The notes under the pieces were generated by a model that searched no databases, was not told the origin of the DNA, and saw nothing but the letters and a program-made list of their open reading frames with translations. Shown here piece after piece: positions 42,895 to 52,736 of a DNA stretch of 64,000 nucleotides; within the stretch, counting starts at the first letter, position 1; every line of letters begins with the position of its first letter. A program made the translations under genes and the position numbers. Origin of the DNA: JBCBSK01 sp965250105 (GTDB taxonomy: Bacteria > Pseudomonadota > Alphaproteobacteria > Rhizobiales > Tepidamorphaceae); contig OZ252290.1 of the NCBI GenBank assembly GCA_965250105.1, forward strand, positions 558,001 to 622,000, written 5' to 3'.

Positions 42895-43590
42895 ATGCTG
42901 AAACAGCTCGGGCGGAAGCCCTTCGTGCAGAAGGCGGTCGGCGATCTCGGCGCGGCCTATCTCTGGTTCGTCGCCAAGTCGAGCCGCCGCATTGTCGACC
43001 CGATCGACTTCTACGGTGACATCGATCTGCCAGCCATCGTCGCGATGTGGCATGGTGAACACTTCATGGCCCCGTTCATCAATATGCGCCGCCATCCGGT
43101 TGCCGTTCTGATTTCCCTGCATCGCGACGGCGAAATGAACGCCCGCGCCGCCGAGCGGCTCGGGGTCGCCACCATTCGCGGCTCGGGCGACCATGGCGGC
43201 CGGTTCCTGCAAAAGCGCGCGGTGGCCGCCTATCGCGACCTGCTGCAGGCGCTCGAAAACGGCACCACCGTGGCCATGACCGCGGACGTGCCGAAGGTGT
43301 CGCGCCGCGCCGGCCTCGGCATCGTCAAGCTGGCCAGCCAGTCGGGCCGGCCGATCTATCCGACCGCGACCGTGACGAGCCGCCGCCGCGAACTGGACAC
43401 CTGGGACAAAAGCAAGCTGAACCTGCCCTTCGGACGTCTTGTGCTGGCGCGCGGCGACCCCATTTCGGTGCCAGGCGATGCCGACGACGCGACGCTGGAG
43501 CACTATCGGCAACAGGTCGAGGCAGCCCAGAACGCCATCGTCGCCCGCGCCTATGACATCGCCGAGGGCCGCGCCGAGCCAAGACCCTAG
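42895..43590 (+). CDS. DUF374 lysophospholipid acyltransferase-like protein
   Basis: A 231-residue acyltransferase-fold protein of the DUF374 group, probably adding an acyl chain to lipid A or a phospholipid. The histidine-containing motif is MWHGEHFMAPFINMRR, followed by SLHRDGEMNARAAERLGVAT, RGSG and TADVPKVSRRAGLGIVKLA. A membrane-associated inner-membrane role is inferred. It is separated from the exporter only by the inserted element and leads into waaA. Confidence 0.87.
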   Translation: MLKQLGRKPFVQKAVGDLGAAYLWFVAKSSRRIVDPIDFYGDIDLPAIVAMWHGEHFMAPFINMRRHPVAVLISLHRDGEMNARAAERLGVATIRGSGDHGGRFLQKRAVAAYRDLLQALENGTTVAMTADVPKVSRRAGLGIVKLASQSGRPIYPTATVTSRRRELDTWDKSKLNLPFGRLVLARGDPISVPGDADDATLEHYRQQVEAAQNAIVARAYDIAEGRAEPRP

Positions 43591-43597
43591 ATTTCCC

Positions 43598-44920
43598 ATG
43601 AGAACCCCGACCTCCACCCCCTCGAAACGCGCCGCCGCCCCGCCGATCCTGAAGGCCTATGGCGGGCTGTCGATCGTCGCGGCCCCGCTGACCGGGCTGC
43701 TCTTCGACTATCGGGCACGCCGCGGCAAGGAAGACCGCGCGCGGCGCGGCGAGCGCTTCGGCCTCGCGGGCCAGGCCCGGCCCCAGGGCGGGCTGATCTG
43801 GGTCCATGCGGCGAGCGTCGGCGAGACCAATGCCGTCTTGCCCTTGATCACGCGCATCCTGGCGCTCTATCCGGCGCTGCATGTCCTGTTGACCACCACG
43901 ACCGTGACATCGGCGAAACTGGCGGCCCAGCGGCTGCCGCCGCGCGCCATTCACCAGTTCGTGCCGATCGACATGCGCCCGCATGTCCGCCGTTTCCTGG
44001 CCCATTGGCGCCCCGATGTGACGCTGTTCGCCGAAAGCGAGCTGTGGCCCAACCTGCTGACGGAGGCCAAGGCGAGCGGCGCGCGGCTCGTCCTCGTCAA
44101 CGGGCGCATGTCGGCGCGGTCGTTCGCGCGCTGGAAGGGCATGCCGCGCACCATCACCTATCTTCTGTCGTCCTTTGACCAGTGCCTGGCACAGTCGGAG
44201 GCCGATGCCGCGCGGATCATCGCGCTCGGCGCGCCGTCCGTGATCACGACCGGCAATCTGAAATTCGACACGCCGGACCTCCTGGCCGATCCGACCGAGG
44301 TCAGGACCTTCGCCTTCCGCATCGGCGCCCGACCGGTCTGGGCCGCGGCCAGCACCCATGCCGGCGAGGAGGAGATGATCTTCGAGGCCCACCTCGATCT
44401 GGCGCGGCGCTATCCGAATCTTCTGACCATTCTCGCGCCGCGCCATCCGGAACGGGCCGATGCGATCGCGGCTCTCGCCGAGCGCAACCATCTCGCCATC
44501 GAGCGTCGCTCGCAGCGGCCGCTACCGAGCCCCAATGCCAGCGTCTATCTGGTCGACACGATCGGCGAACTCGGCCTCGTCTACCGCGCCTGCCCCATTG
44601 TCTTCATGGGCGGTTCGCTGATCCGTCATGGCGGACAGAACCCGATCGAGCCGGCCAGGCTCGACGCGACCATCCTGCACGGCCCGCATGTCGCCAATTT
44701 CTCCGAGGTCTATGCCGCGCTCGACAGCGCCGGCGGCGCCGAGGAAGTGCGCGGCGCCATTCCGCTGGCCCAGGCGATCGAAAGGCTGATCGACAATCCG
44801 CGCAAGCGCGAGATGCGCGCCGAAGCGGCGCACCGGGCGCTCGTCCCGTTCACCGGCGCGCTCGACCGCAGCCTCGCCGCGATCAAGCCGCTGCTCGACC
44901 GGGCGGCGCACCGGTCTTGA
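43598..44920 (+). CDS. waaA: 3-deoxy-D-manno-octulosonic acid (KDO) transferase
   Basis: A 440-residue GT30 enzyme adding KDO to lipid IVA at the inner membrane. Key marks are the hydrophobic N-terminal anchor, WVHAASVGETNAVLPL, FAESELWPNLL, VNGRMSARSFARW and MGGSLIRHGGQNPIEPA. ATG 43598 lies just past the DUF374 stop. Its TGA overlaps the TTG start of lpxK (TTGA). Confidence 0.95.
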   Translation: MRTPTSTPSKRAAAPPILKAYGGLSIVAAPLTGLLFDYRARRGKEDRARRGERFGLAGQARPQGGLIWVHAASVGETNAVLPLITRILALYPALHVLLTTTTVTSAKLAAQRLPPRAIHQFVPIDMRPHVRRFLAHWRPDVTLFAESELWPNLLTEAKASGARLVLVNGRMSARSFARWKGMPRTITYLLSSFDQCLAQSEADAARIIALGAPSVITTGNLKFDTPDLLADPTEVRTFAFRIGARPVWAAASTHAGEEEMIFEAHLDLARRYPNLLTILAPRHPERADAIAALAERNHLAIERRSQRPLPSPNASVYLVDTIGELGLVYRACPIVFMGGSLIRHGGQNPIEPARLDATILHGPHVANFSEVYAALDSAGGAEEVRGAIPLAQAIERLIDNPRKREMRAEAAHRALVPFTGALDRSLAAIKPLLDRAAHRS

Positions 44921-45930
44921 CCCTTACCCCGCCCGGCTTCTTCGACCGGAGGCCGCCGCCGGCGGTCGCCCGGCTCCTGCAACCCGTCGGCATGGTCTAT
45001 GATCTCGCGGCGCGCGCGCGCACCTGGGTCACGCGCCCGGCGCGGCCCGGCATTCCGGTCATCTGCATCGGCAATCCGACGCTTGGCGGCGCCGGCAAGA
45101 CGCCAACGGCCATCGCCGTCGCCCACCGCCTCGCCCGGCACGGCCATACCCCCCATATCCTGCTGCGCGGCTATGGCGGGACGGCCATCACGCCGCGCCA
45201 TGTGCTGCCGAGCGACACGGCCGCCACGGCGGGCGACGAGGCGCTGCTGCTGGCCCGGCACGCGCCGACGGTCATCGCCCGCGACCGGCGCAAGGGCGCC
45301 GAGGTGGCGCGTGCCGCCGGCGCCGACTGCATCGTCATGGATGACGGCTTCCAGAACCCGACGCTGCACAAGGATCTGTCGATCCTGGTGATCGATGCCG
45401 ACCACGGCATGGGCAATGGGCTGGTGTTCCCGGCCGGCCCCTTGCGCATGGGGCTCGGGGCGCAGTTGCGCCGGGCCGATGCGCTTATCGTCGTCGGCGC
45501 GGGCGAACGGGCGGAAGAGGCCGTGGCGCGGTTCGGCGACAAGCCGGTGCTGCGGGCGCGCCTCGTGCCGGAGCCGCAGATCACGCTGCGGCTCGACGGC
45601 GCCCGCGTCATCGCCTTCGCCGGCATCGGCCGGCCCGACAAGTTCTTCGCGACGCTGACATCGATCGGGGCCGATATCGTCGACACGCGCCGCTATCCGG
45701 ATCATCACCCGTTCACGCCGGCTGACGCGCGGGCGCTGATCACCCTGTCGGAACGCCATGGCGCAGCGCTGGTGACGACGGAGAAGGATGCCGTGCGGCT
45801 AGCGGGGACGAAGCAGGCCGATCTGGCCGAACTGGCCCGGCGCGCCCGCGTGCTGCCCGTCGCGCTCGACCTTGCGCCGGGTGACGACAAACGGCTCGGC
45901 GACCTGTTACGGCAGGCCATGTCGGGCTGA
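44917..45930 (+). CDS. lpxK: Tetraacyldisaccharide 4'-kinase
   Basis: A 337-residue membrane-associated kinase phosphorylating the lipid A precursor. Walker A lies in GNPTLGGAGKTPT, followed by LLRGYGG, ADCIVMDDGFQNPTL (Walker B region) and TTEKDAVRL. No ATG fits; the start is TTG at 44917 overlapping the waaA stop, giving the family N-terminus TLTPPGFFDRR. Translation is likely coupled to waaA. Confidence 0.93.
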   Translation: MTLTPPGFFDRRPPPAVARLLQPVGMVYDLAARARTWVTRPARPGIPVICIGNPTLGGAGKTPTAIAVAHRLARHGHTPHILLRGYGGTAITPRHVLPSDTAATAGDEALLLARHAPTVIARDRRKGAEVARAAGADCIVMDDGFQNPTLHKDLSILVIDADHGMGNGLVFPAGPLRMGLGAQLRRADALIVVGAGERAEEAVARFGDKPVLRARLVPEPQITLRLDGARVIAFAGIGRPDKFFATLTSIGADIVDTRRYPDHHPFTPADARALITLSERHGAALVTTEKDAVRLAGTKQADLAELARRARVLPVALDLAPGDDKRLGDLLRQAMSG

Positions 45931-45969
45931 CCTAAACTGATTGTCGGCGGACGCGGCTAGGCCGGCGGC

Positions 45970-46197
45970 TCAGCGCCCGGCGTGATCCGTCTCGATATAG
46001 CGGTCGATGGCGATCTGCGGCGAGGCATAGGGTTCCTGCCGGGCCACCGACCAATAGCGCAGTTCCTCGATCGGGATGACGGTGCCGCTCACCGCGCAGC
46101 GCACGAAAGTGCCCGGCCGGACGACCTGATAGTCGCCGTCGAGATAGCGGATCGTCGCTTCACCGCCGCTGCGCGGATGTTCGATACGGTTCATCAT
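45970..46197 (-). CDS. DUF2093 protein
   Basis: A 75-residue conserved protein of the DUF2093 type, with GEATIRYLDGDYQVVRPGTFVRCAV and IPIEELRYWSVARQEPY. Function unknown. It sits between lpxK and xseA, convergent with lpxK, and is likely transcribed after xseA, an arrangement seen in many Rhizobiales. Either of two tandem ATGs (46197 or 46194) may start it. Confidence 0.85.
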   Translation of the reverse strand: MMNRIEHPRSGGEATIRYLDGDYQVVRPGTFVRCAVSGTVIPIEELRYWSVARQEPYASPQIAIDRYIETDHAGR

Positions 46198-46236
46198 GAC
46201 AGGTTAGATAGGGCCATTCGGACGGATGCGCCAGAC

Positions 46237-47904
46237 CTATCCGTCGGCATCGTCGAACAGGCTCGCCTGTCGTGACGCCGATGGCGCGGCCGGGCGCCGG
46301 CCCGCCGGCCGGGCGCGCTGCGGAGAGCCAGTCGGCCCGGCGCCTGGCGCCTCGCCGTCGAGCGTCGCGCCGATATCGGCGTCGGCGAAGGTGATGCGCA
46401 CCTTCTGTCCAGACCGGGCAGCACCAGCGCGCGGCAGGAGCGTGCCGTTCGCGTCGAGGACCAGCGCGAAGCCGCGTTCGAGCGTCGCCTTGTGGCTCAG
46501 CGTGACCAGAAGCCGGGCGGTGCGGCTCAGATGGTCGCGCCGGCGCGCGAGATCCCGGCCGGCCGCCGCCAGGAAGCCGCGTTCGCTGCGCCCAAGATCG
46601 CGCCGGCCCTGCTCGATCGGCCGCATCAACCGCTCGGGCGACAGCCGCCGGGCGAGCCGGTCCTGATCGGCGCGCGCCGACCGCAAGCCCCGCCGGGCCG
46701 CCGGCAAGAGCCTGTCCGACAGGCCGGCCAAACGATCACGCGGCCGGGTCAACAGCGCCGACAGGCCCGGCAGCCGCACCGCGATCCGGTCGAGCGCCTG
46801 GCGCTTGCCGGAAATCCGCTCGCGCAGGCCCCGCCGCAGGCCGTCGCCGGCCATGTCGAGCCGCTGGCGCGGGATCGACAACAGATCGGCGGCGCGCGGC
46901 AGGCCCCGTTCGGCGGCGCGCAAGGCCGCCCGGCGCTCGCTCATGGCGCGCGCCGAGGCGCGCTTGAGCCGTGCCGACTTGGCTTCGACCTCGGCGAGAA
47001 GATCGGCGCGCACCGGCACCGCCATTTCGGCGGCCGCCGTCGGCGTGGGCGCCCGCTGGTCGGCGGCGAAATCGATCAGCGTCGTGTCGGTTTCATGGCC
47101 GACGGCGGAAATCAGCGGGATGTCGCTGGCGGCCGCCGCGCGCACCACGACCTCCTCGTTGAAGCACCACAGATCCTCGACGCTGCCGCCGCCGCGTGCC
47201 ACGATGAGGACGTCGGGGCGCGGGATCGCGCCGCCCGGCGCCAGTGCGTTGAAGCCCGTGATGCCGCGAGCGATCTCCTCGGCCGCGCCCTCGCCCTGCA
47301 CCCGCGTCGGCCAGACGATGACATGCAGCGGAAACCGGTCGGCGAGCCGGTGCAGGATATCGCGGATCACCGCGCCCGACGGCGAGGTCACGACGCCGAT
47401 CACCGATGGCAACGCGGGCAGAAGCTGCTTGCGGGCCGGATCGAACAGGCCTTCGGCGGCGAGTTTCTTCTTGCGCTCTTCCAACAGCGCCATCAGCGCG
47501 CCGGCGCCGGCGGGCTCCATCTTGTCGATGACGATCTGATAGCGCGACTGGCCGGGAAAGGTGGTCAGCCGCCCGGTGACGACGACTTCGAGCCCCTGTT
47601 CGGGCCGCACGCCGAGCGACCGCGCCGACCCCTTCCAGACGACGCCGGACAGAACCGCGCGGTCGTCCTTGAGATCGAGATAGAGATGCCCCGAGGCCGG
47701 CCGCGACACCCGGCCGAGTTCGCCGCGCACCCGGACATAGCCGAAACCGTCCTCGATGGCGCGCTTGACGGCCTGGGAGAGTTCGGAGACCGACAGTTCG
47801 GGCAGATTGGATTTCGCGTCCGGTGGATCCGGCGCGAAGGGGGGCGGGGCTTGGGTCACCGGGTCACTCGCCGCGTCGCTCGGTTGTGGGCAGGCGGCGG
47901 CCAT
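46237..47904 (-). CDS. xseA: Exodeoxyribonuclease VII large subunit
   Basis: A 555-residue large subunit of exonuclease VII, which degrades single-stranded DNA. An N-terminal OB-fold (SVSELSQAVKRAIE, VRVRGELGRVSRPASGHLYLDLKD) is followed by GVVTSPSGAVIRDILHR, IVARGGGSVEDLW and the SAVGHETDTTLIDF signature with APTPTAAAE. The long arginine-rich helical region lies after it. The C-terminus extends with a low-complexity tail, GAGPTGSPQRARPAG and beyond. xseB is not in this window. Confidence 0.94.
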   Translation of the reverse strand: MAAACPQPSDAASDPVTQAPPPFAPDPPDAKSNLPELSVSELSQAVKRAIEDGFGYVRVRGELGRVSRPASGHLYLDLKDDRAVLSGVVWKGSARSLGVRPEQGLEVVVTGRLTTFPGQSRYQIVIDKMEPAGAGALMALLEERKKKLAAEGLFDPARKQLLPALPSVIGVVTSPSGAVIRDILHRLADRFPLHVIVWPTRVQGEGAAEEIARGITGFNALAPGGAIPRPDVLIVARGGGSVEDLWCFNEEVVVRAAAASDIPLISAVGHETDTTLIDFAADQRAPTPTAAAEMAVPVRADLLAEVEAKSARLKRASARAMSERRAALRAAERGLPRAADLLSIPRQRLDMAGDGLRRGLRERISGKRQALDRIAVRLPGLSALLTRPRDRLAGLSDRLLPAARRGLRSARADQDRLARRLSPERLMRPIEQGRRDLGRSERGFLAAAGRDLARRRDHLSRTARLLVTLSHKATLERGFALVLDANGTLLPRAGAARSGQKVRITFADADIGATLDGEAPGAGPTGSPQRARPAGRRPAAPSASRQASLFDDADG

Positions 47905-47978
47905 GCGCCACGATTCCGTGTCAAATCACCAAGTCCATGCTAGATGATCGACCGAAAAACGAAAGACGGGTGTTGCGG

Positions 47979-49244
47979 ATGAAAGTGCTTTTGATCGGCG
48001 GCGGCGGGCGCGAACACGCGCTGGCCTGGGCGATCTCGAACAGCCCGGTCCTGACCAGGCTCTATTGCGCGCCCGGCAATGCGGGCATCGCGGCACTCGC
48101 CGAGATCGTGACGCTCGACATCGGCGACCATGACGCGGTCATCGCCTTCTGCCGCGACACGACGATCGATCTCGTGGTCATCGGCCCGGAAGCACCGCTG
48201 GTGGCCGGCCTCGTCGACGATCTGACCGTGGCCGGCATCCGCGCCTTCGGGCCGACCAAGGCGGCCGCCCAACTCGAAGGATCGAAGGCCTTCACCAAGG
48301 CGGTATGCGATGCGGCGTCGATCCCGACCGCGGCCTATGCCCGGTTCGACGATCCCGACGCCGCCAAGGCCTATATCCGCGACAAGGGCGCGCCGATCGT
48401 GGTCAAGGCCGATGGCCTGGCCGCCGGCAAGGGCGTCGTCGTGGCGATGACGGTCGAGGAGGCGCTGTCGGGCGTCGACACGGTGTTTCAGCCGGGCACG
48501 GCGCTCGTGGTGGAGGCGTTTCTCGACGGCGAGGAAGCGAGCTTCTTCGCGCTCTGCGACGGCGAGACCGCCCTGCCGCTCGCCACCGCCCAGGATCACA
48601 AGCGCGCGTTCGACGGCGATACAGGCCCCAATACCGGCGGCATGGGCGCCTATTCGCCGGCGCCGATCCTGTCCCCCGAACTCTGTGACCGGGTGATGGC
48701 GGAGATCATTCAGCCAACGCTCGACGAGATGGCCCGGCGCGGAACGCCCTTCAAGGGCGTGCTCTATGCCGGTCTGATGATCTCGGCGGACGGGCCGACG
48801 CTTCTCGAATACAATGTCCGCTTCGGCGATCCGGAATGCCAGGTGCTGATGCTCCGGCTCAAGGACGATATCCTGCTTCTGATGCGCGCCGCCGCCGACG
48901 GCACGCTGAAGACGATGAGCGCGCGCTGGTATGACGAGACCGCGCTGACCGTCGTTCTGGCGACGCGCGGCTATCCCGGCGCCTATGAGACCGGGTCCGA
49001 GATCAGGGGGCTCGACGAGGTGGCGACGCTGGACGACATCGAGGTGTTCCATGCCGGAACCCGACAGGATGGCGGCAGGGTCCTGGCCCATGGCGGGCGG
49101 GTATTGGCCGTCACCGCCCTAGGCCGCAGCGTGCGCCAGGCGCAGGCCCAGGTCTATGATGCGGTCGGCCGGATCGACTGGCCCGAAGGTTATTGCCGGC
49201 GCGACATCGGCTGGCGGGCCATCGAACGCGAGGAGGCGACATGA
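47979..49244 (+). CDS. purD: Phosphoribosylamine-glycine ligase
   Basis: A 421-residue ATP-grasp ligase of purine synthesis. The start MKVLLIGGGGREHALAWA, the ATP-grasp segment KADGLAAGKGVVVAMT, the DHKRAFDGDTGPNTGGMGAYSPAP block and YNVRFGDPECQ are all present. ATG 47979 is the family start. It is divergent from xseA across 74 bases and overlaps the next gene as ATGA. Confidence 0.96.
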   Translation: MKVLLIGGGGREHALAWAISNSPVLTRLYCAPGNAGIAALAEIVTLDIGDHDAVIAFCRDTTIDLVVIGPEAPLVAGLVDDLTVAGIRAFGPTKAAAQLEGSKAFTKAVCDAASIPTAAYARFDDPDAAKAYIRDKGAPIVVKADGLAAGKGVVVAMTVEEALSGVDTVFQPGTALVVEAFLDGEEASFFALCDGETALPLATAQDHKRAFDGDTGPNTGGMGAYSPAPILSPELCDRVMAEIIQPTLDEMARRGTPFKGVLYAGLMISADGPTLLEYNVRFGDPECQVLMLRLKDDILLLMRAAADGTLKTMSARWYDETALTVVLATRGYPGAYETGSEIRGLDEVATLDDIEVFHAGTRQDGGRVLAHGGRVLAVTALGRSVRQAQAQVYDAVGRIDWPEGYCRRDIGWRAIEREEAT

Positions 49245-50224
49245 TCGGTGGCGACATGACCGATAACGCCATGGGCGATGACGCCATGGACGACGATGAC
49301 CTGAACGATGCCGACAGGCCCGATCTGGCGGATCTGTTCGAGGGTTTCGAGAGCCACTATGTCAAGACGCGCGGGGCCAGGATCTTCCTGCGCACAGGCG
49401 GCAGCGGCCCGCCGCTCGTCCTGCTGCACGGCTATCCGCAGACCAATGTCATGTGGCACCAGGTCGCGCCGGCGCTGGCCGAACACTTCACGCTGATCCT
49501 GCCCGATCTGCGCGGCTATGGCTGGAGTTCGGCGCCGCGCAGCGCACCCGACCACGAACCCTATTCCAAGCGCGCGATGGCGCGCGACGTGGTCGACGTC
49601 ATGGACGCGCTCGGCCATGCCCGCTTCGCGGTCGCGGGCCACGACCGGGGCGGGCGCGTCGCCTACCGGCTGGCGCTCGATGAACCGGGCCGGGTCAGCC
49701 GGCTCGCGGTCCTCGACATCGTGCCGACCCATGCCATGTGGCACAATTTCACCGTGCCGCTGGCCATGAAGACCTATCACTGGCTGATGCTGGCCCAACC
49801 CGAGCCTCTACCCGAACTCCTGATCGGCCCCTCGGCGACCCGTTATCTCGACTATACGATCGCCAGTTGGACCAAGAAACGCGCGCTCGACGGCTTCGAT
49901 CCCCGCGCGCTGGACCATTACCGCGCCTTCTTCGAGGTACCCGACCGGCTGCATGCGACTTGCGAGGATTATCGCGCCGGCGCCACCTACGACCTCGCCG
50001 CCGACGAGGCCGATGTCGCGGCCGGGCGCAAGATCACCTGCCCGGTCCTGGCGCTGTGGGGCGCCGACGGCATTCCGGACAAGACCGACGGGCCGCTCGA
50101 CATCTGGCGCCGATGGGCCGATGACGTGTCGGGCCAGGCCATCGATGCGGGCCATTTCCTGGCCGAGGAAGCACCCGAACAAACGGCCGCCGCGCTGATC
50201 GACTTCTTCGCCCGGACGGGCTGA
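49241..50224 (+). CDS. Alpha/beta hydrolase, dehalogenase/epoxide-hydrolase type
   Basis: A 327-residue alpha/beta hydrolase resembling fluoroacetate or haloacetate dehalogenases. The oxyanion motif is LLHGYPQTNVMWHQVA, the nucleophile is an aspartate (D135 in VAGHDRGGRV), and the catalytic histidine lies in DAGHFLAEEAPE. An aspartate nucleophile speaks against a plain esterase. The N-terminal 30 residues are methionine/aspartate-rich and unusual. ATG 49241 overlaps purD. Confidence 0.83.
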   Translation: MIGGDMTDNAMGDDAMDDDDLNDADRPDLADLFEGFESHYVKTRGARIFLRTGGSGPPLVLLHGYPQTNVMWHQVAPALAEHFTLILPDLRGYGWSSAPRSAPDHEPYSKRAMARDVVDVMDALGHARFAVAGHDRGGRVAYRLALDEPGRVSRLAVLDIVPTHAMWHNFTVPLAMKTYHWLMLAQPEPLPELLIGPSATRYLDYTIASWTKKRALDGFDPRALDHYRAFFEVPDRLHATCEDYRAGATYDLAADEADVAAGRKITCPVLALWGADGIPDKTDGPLDIWRRWADDVSGQAIDAGHFLAEEAPEQTAAALIDFFARTG

Positions 50225-50238
50225 CAGGAACGCTTTTC

Positions 50239-51336
50239 ATGACAGAACCGATCGCGATCGACCGGCAGGACGCCTTTTCCGGCACCAAGGAAGCCAGCGG
50301 CAGCCTGTCGCTCGATGCCGAGCGCCTGGCGCGCTATCTCGAAACCGCCGTGCCGGGTTTTCGCGGGCCGCTCGACGCGCGCCAGTTCAAGGGCGGACAG
50401 TCGAACCCGACCTATCTCGTGACAGCCGGTTCGGGCCGCTATGTGCTGCGCCGCAAGCCGCCGGGCAAGCTTCTGCCGTCGGCCCATGCCGTCGACCGGG
50501 AGTATCGCGTCCTCGAGGCGCTCGGCCAGGTCGGCTTTCCGGTGCCGCGCGTGCATGTCCTGTGCGACGATGATGCCGTCATCGGGTCGATGTTCTACGT
50601 CATGGACCATGTCGACGGCCGCATCTTCTGGGAGCCGCACATGCCCGGCGCGTCGGCCGATGAGCGCGGCGCGATCTACACCGCCATGAACGAGACCCTG
50701 GCGCGGCTGCACAATGTCGATCCGGCGGCGCTGGGGCTCGGCGATTTCGGCCGCCCGACGGGCTATGTGGCGCGCCAGGTCAGGCGCTGGTCGGAGCAGT
50801 ATCGCGCCTCGCAGACCGACGATCTGGTGCATATGGACCGGCTCATCGACTGGCTGCCCGACAATCTGCCGCCCGAACCGCCAGCGGCCATCGTGCATGG
50901 TGACTACCGGCTCGACAATCTGATCGTCGCGCCGGACCGCGCCGAGGTCCTCGCCGTGCTCGACTGGGAATTGTCGACGCTCGGCGATCCGCTGGGCGAT
51001 TTCACCTATCATCTGATGCAATGGGTAATGCCGCCCTCGACCGACGGATCGGGGACCGGCAGCCTGGTCGGCCAGGATCTCGACGCGCTCGGTATTCCGT
51101 CGATGGAGCGCTATATCGCGCTTTACTGCGCCGCCCGGGGCATCGACGTGGTGCCCGCGCTCGATACCTATCTCGCCTATAATTTCTTCCGCATCGCGGC
51201 GATCCTCCAGGGCATCGCCGGCCGGGTCCGCGACGGCACGGCGACGAACGCCAATGCGGCGCTGATGGCGCGCCAGGTGGCGCCCTTGGCGGAAACCGGC
51301 TGGCGCTTCGCCGAACGCGCCGGCGCGCGGGGTTGA
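50239..51336 (+). CDS. Phosphotransferase family protein (aminoglycoside/choline kinase fold)
   Basis: A 365-residue kinase-fold protein of the ACAD10/11-N type, often linked to 4-hydroxy-acyl-CoA metabolism. The catalytic loop is IVHGDYRLDNLIV, metal-binding is LAVLDWELSTLGDPLGD, and KGGQSNPTYLVTA and YVLRRKPPGKLLPSAHAVDRE match the family. Substrate unknown. It follows the hydrolase by 14 bases and precedes the patatin. Confidence 0.87.
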   Translation: MTEPIAIDRQDAFSGTKEASGSLSLDAERLARYLETAVPGFRGPLDARQFKGGQSNPTYLVTAGSGRYVLRRKPPGKLLPSAHAVDREYRVLEALGQVGFPVPRVHVLCDDDAVIGSMFYVMDHVDGRIFWEPHMPGASADERGAIYTAMNETLARLHNVDPAALGLGDFGRPTGYVARQVRRWSEQYRASQTDDLVHMDRLIDWLPDNLPPEPPAAIVHGDYRLDNLIVAPDRAEVLAVLDWELSTLGDPLGDFTYHLMQWVMPPSTDGSGTGSLVGQDLDALGIPSMERYIALYCAARGIDVVPALDTYLAYNFFRIAAILQGIAGRVRDGTATNANAALMARQVAPLAETGWRFAERAGARG

Positions 51337-51339
51337 GGC

Positions 51340-52200
51340 ATGGCGCGCCGTGACGGACTGCCGCGCATCGGGGTCGCGCTGTCGGGCGGCGCGGCGCGCG
51401 GTTTCGCCCATATCGGCGTGCTCGACGCCTTCGACCGGGCGGCGGTGCGCCCCGCCCGCATCGCCGGCACCTCGATGGGCGCGGTCATCGGCGCGGCCTT
51501 CGCCTCGGGCATGCCGGTGCGCGACATCCGCGCCCATGTCTATGACAGCTTCTCGACCGGCGCCGGCGCGGTCGGCCGTCTGTTCGGCGCCGGCAAGGAC
51601 AGCCGACCGGTGTTTTCCTGGAGCCTGCGCAACTGGGCGCCCTTCGACGCCCAGGCCGTCGTCGAACGCCTGCTGCCGACCGATTTCCCGCGCGACTTCG
51701 AGGACCTCGAAATTCCACTCTCGGTCACGGCGGTCGATTATTATTCCGGCGCCGTGGTGACGTTCGACCACGGGCCGCTGATGGAGGCGATCGCCTGCTC
51801 CATCGCCTTTCCGATCGGCTTCAAACCGGTCCTGAAGGACGGCCGGGTCTATATCGACGGCGGCGCCGGCAACCCGCTGCCGCTCGACGAGGCCGCCCGC
51901 GACACCGATCTCGTCGTCGCCTCCGACGTGGTCCTGCTGCCCAAGGGGGCGGCACCCGAAACGCCCGCCCCACTCGAAGCGCTGACCGGCGCGACCCAGA
52001 TCCTCATGCAGGCGGTGGCGCGTGAAAAAGCCCTGCGCCACCCCCCGGCGATCCATCTCAAGCCCAATGTCAACGATTTCACGGTGTTCGATTTCCTGAA
52101 GGCGCATGAGATCGTCGCCGCCGGCGATATCGAAGGGCGCCGGCTCGACCAGTGGTTCGCCGAGATCGGCGTGTTCGGCAAGCGCTCCGCCCTGCCTTGA
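51340..52200 (+). CDS. Patatin-like phospholipase family protein
   Basis: A 286-residue lipid acyl hydrolase. The oxyanion loop SGGAARGFAHIG precedes the nucleophile S45 in GTSMG, and the dyad aspartate D173 lies in YIDGGAGNPLPLDEA. No signal peptide is seen. It is the last gene of a purD-hydrolase-phosphotransferase-patatin run. The C-terminus beyond residue 250 is divergent. Confidence 0.88.
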   Translation: MARRDGLPRIGVALSGGAARGFAHIGVLDAFDRAAVRPARIAGTSMGAVIGAAFASGMPVRDIRAHVYDSFSTGAGAVGRLFGAGKDSRPVFSWSLRNWAPFDAQAVVERLLPTDFPRDFEDLEIPLSVTAVDYYSGAVVTFDHGPLMEAIACSIAFPIGFKPVLKDGRVYIDGGAGNPLPLDEAARDTDLVVASDVVLLPKGAAPETPAPLEALTGATQILMQAVAREKALRHPPAIHLKPNVNDFTVFDFLKAHEIVAAGDIEGRRLDQWFAEIGVFGKRSALP

Positions 52201-52250
52201 CCCCGCCCACCCTGGCGCGCTCACCGCCCGGGAGAGGGAACTAGCCCGCG

Positions 52251-52688
52251 TCAGCGCCGCGCCCGGAAAAACGTCCGCAACAGTTCCGCCGCCTCCGTCT
52301 CGCCGATGCCGGAATAGACCTCGGGCGCATGATGGCAGGTCGGCTGGTCAAAAAAGCGCGGGCCATGCTCGACCGCGCCCATCTTGGGATCACCAGCGGC
52401 GATATAGAGCCGGCGCAGGCGCGCGAACGAGATCGCGGCGGCGCACATCGCGCAGGGTTCGAGCGTCACATAGAGATCGCAGCCGGTCAGCCTTTCCGTG
52501 CCGAGCCGCCTTGCCGCGGCGCGAATGGCCAATATCTCGGCATGTGCGGTGGGATCTGTATCCCGCAACGTGCGGTTATGCGCGCTGGCGATCACCACGT
52601 GATCGCGCACCACGACGGCGCCAACCGGCACTTCACCGGCAGCGCGCGCCGCGCGGGCTTCCTCCAGGGCTTGCGACATGAAACTCAT
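52251..52688 (-). CDS. tadA: tRNA-specific adenosine deaminase
   Basis: A 145-residue zinc enzyme converting A34 of tRNA-Arg(ACG) to inosine. The zinc ligands are H49 with catalytic E51 (TAHAEIL) and C79/C82 (PCAMC); GAVEHGPRFF is a conserved downstream segment. Starts at 52688 (MSFMSQ) and 52679 (MSQALEE) are both possible. It is divergent from the pseudouridine synthase gene. Confidence 0.93.
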   Translation of the reverse strand: MSFMSQALEEARAARAAGEVPVGAVVVRDHVVIASAHNRTLRDTDPTAHAEILAIRAAARRLGTERLTGCDLYVTLEPCAMCAAAISFARLRRLYIAAGDPKMGAVEHGPRFFDQPTCHHAPEVYSGIGETEAAELLRTFFRARR

Positions 52689-52736
52689 GAGGCATTCGCT
52701 CTCGTCTCGACCGAACGGGTTTGGTATCAGCGTCGA

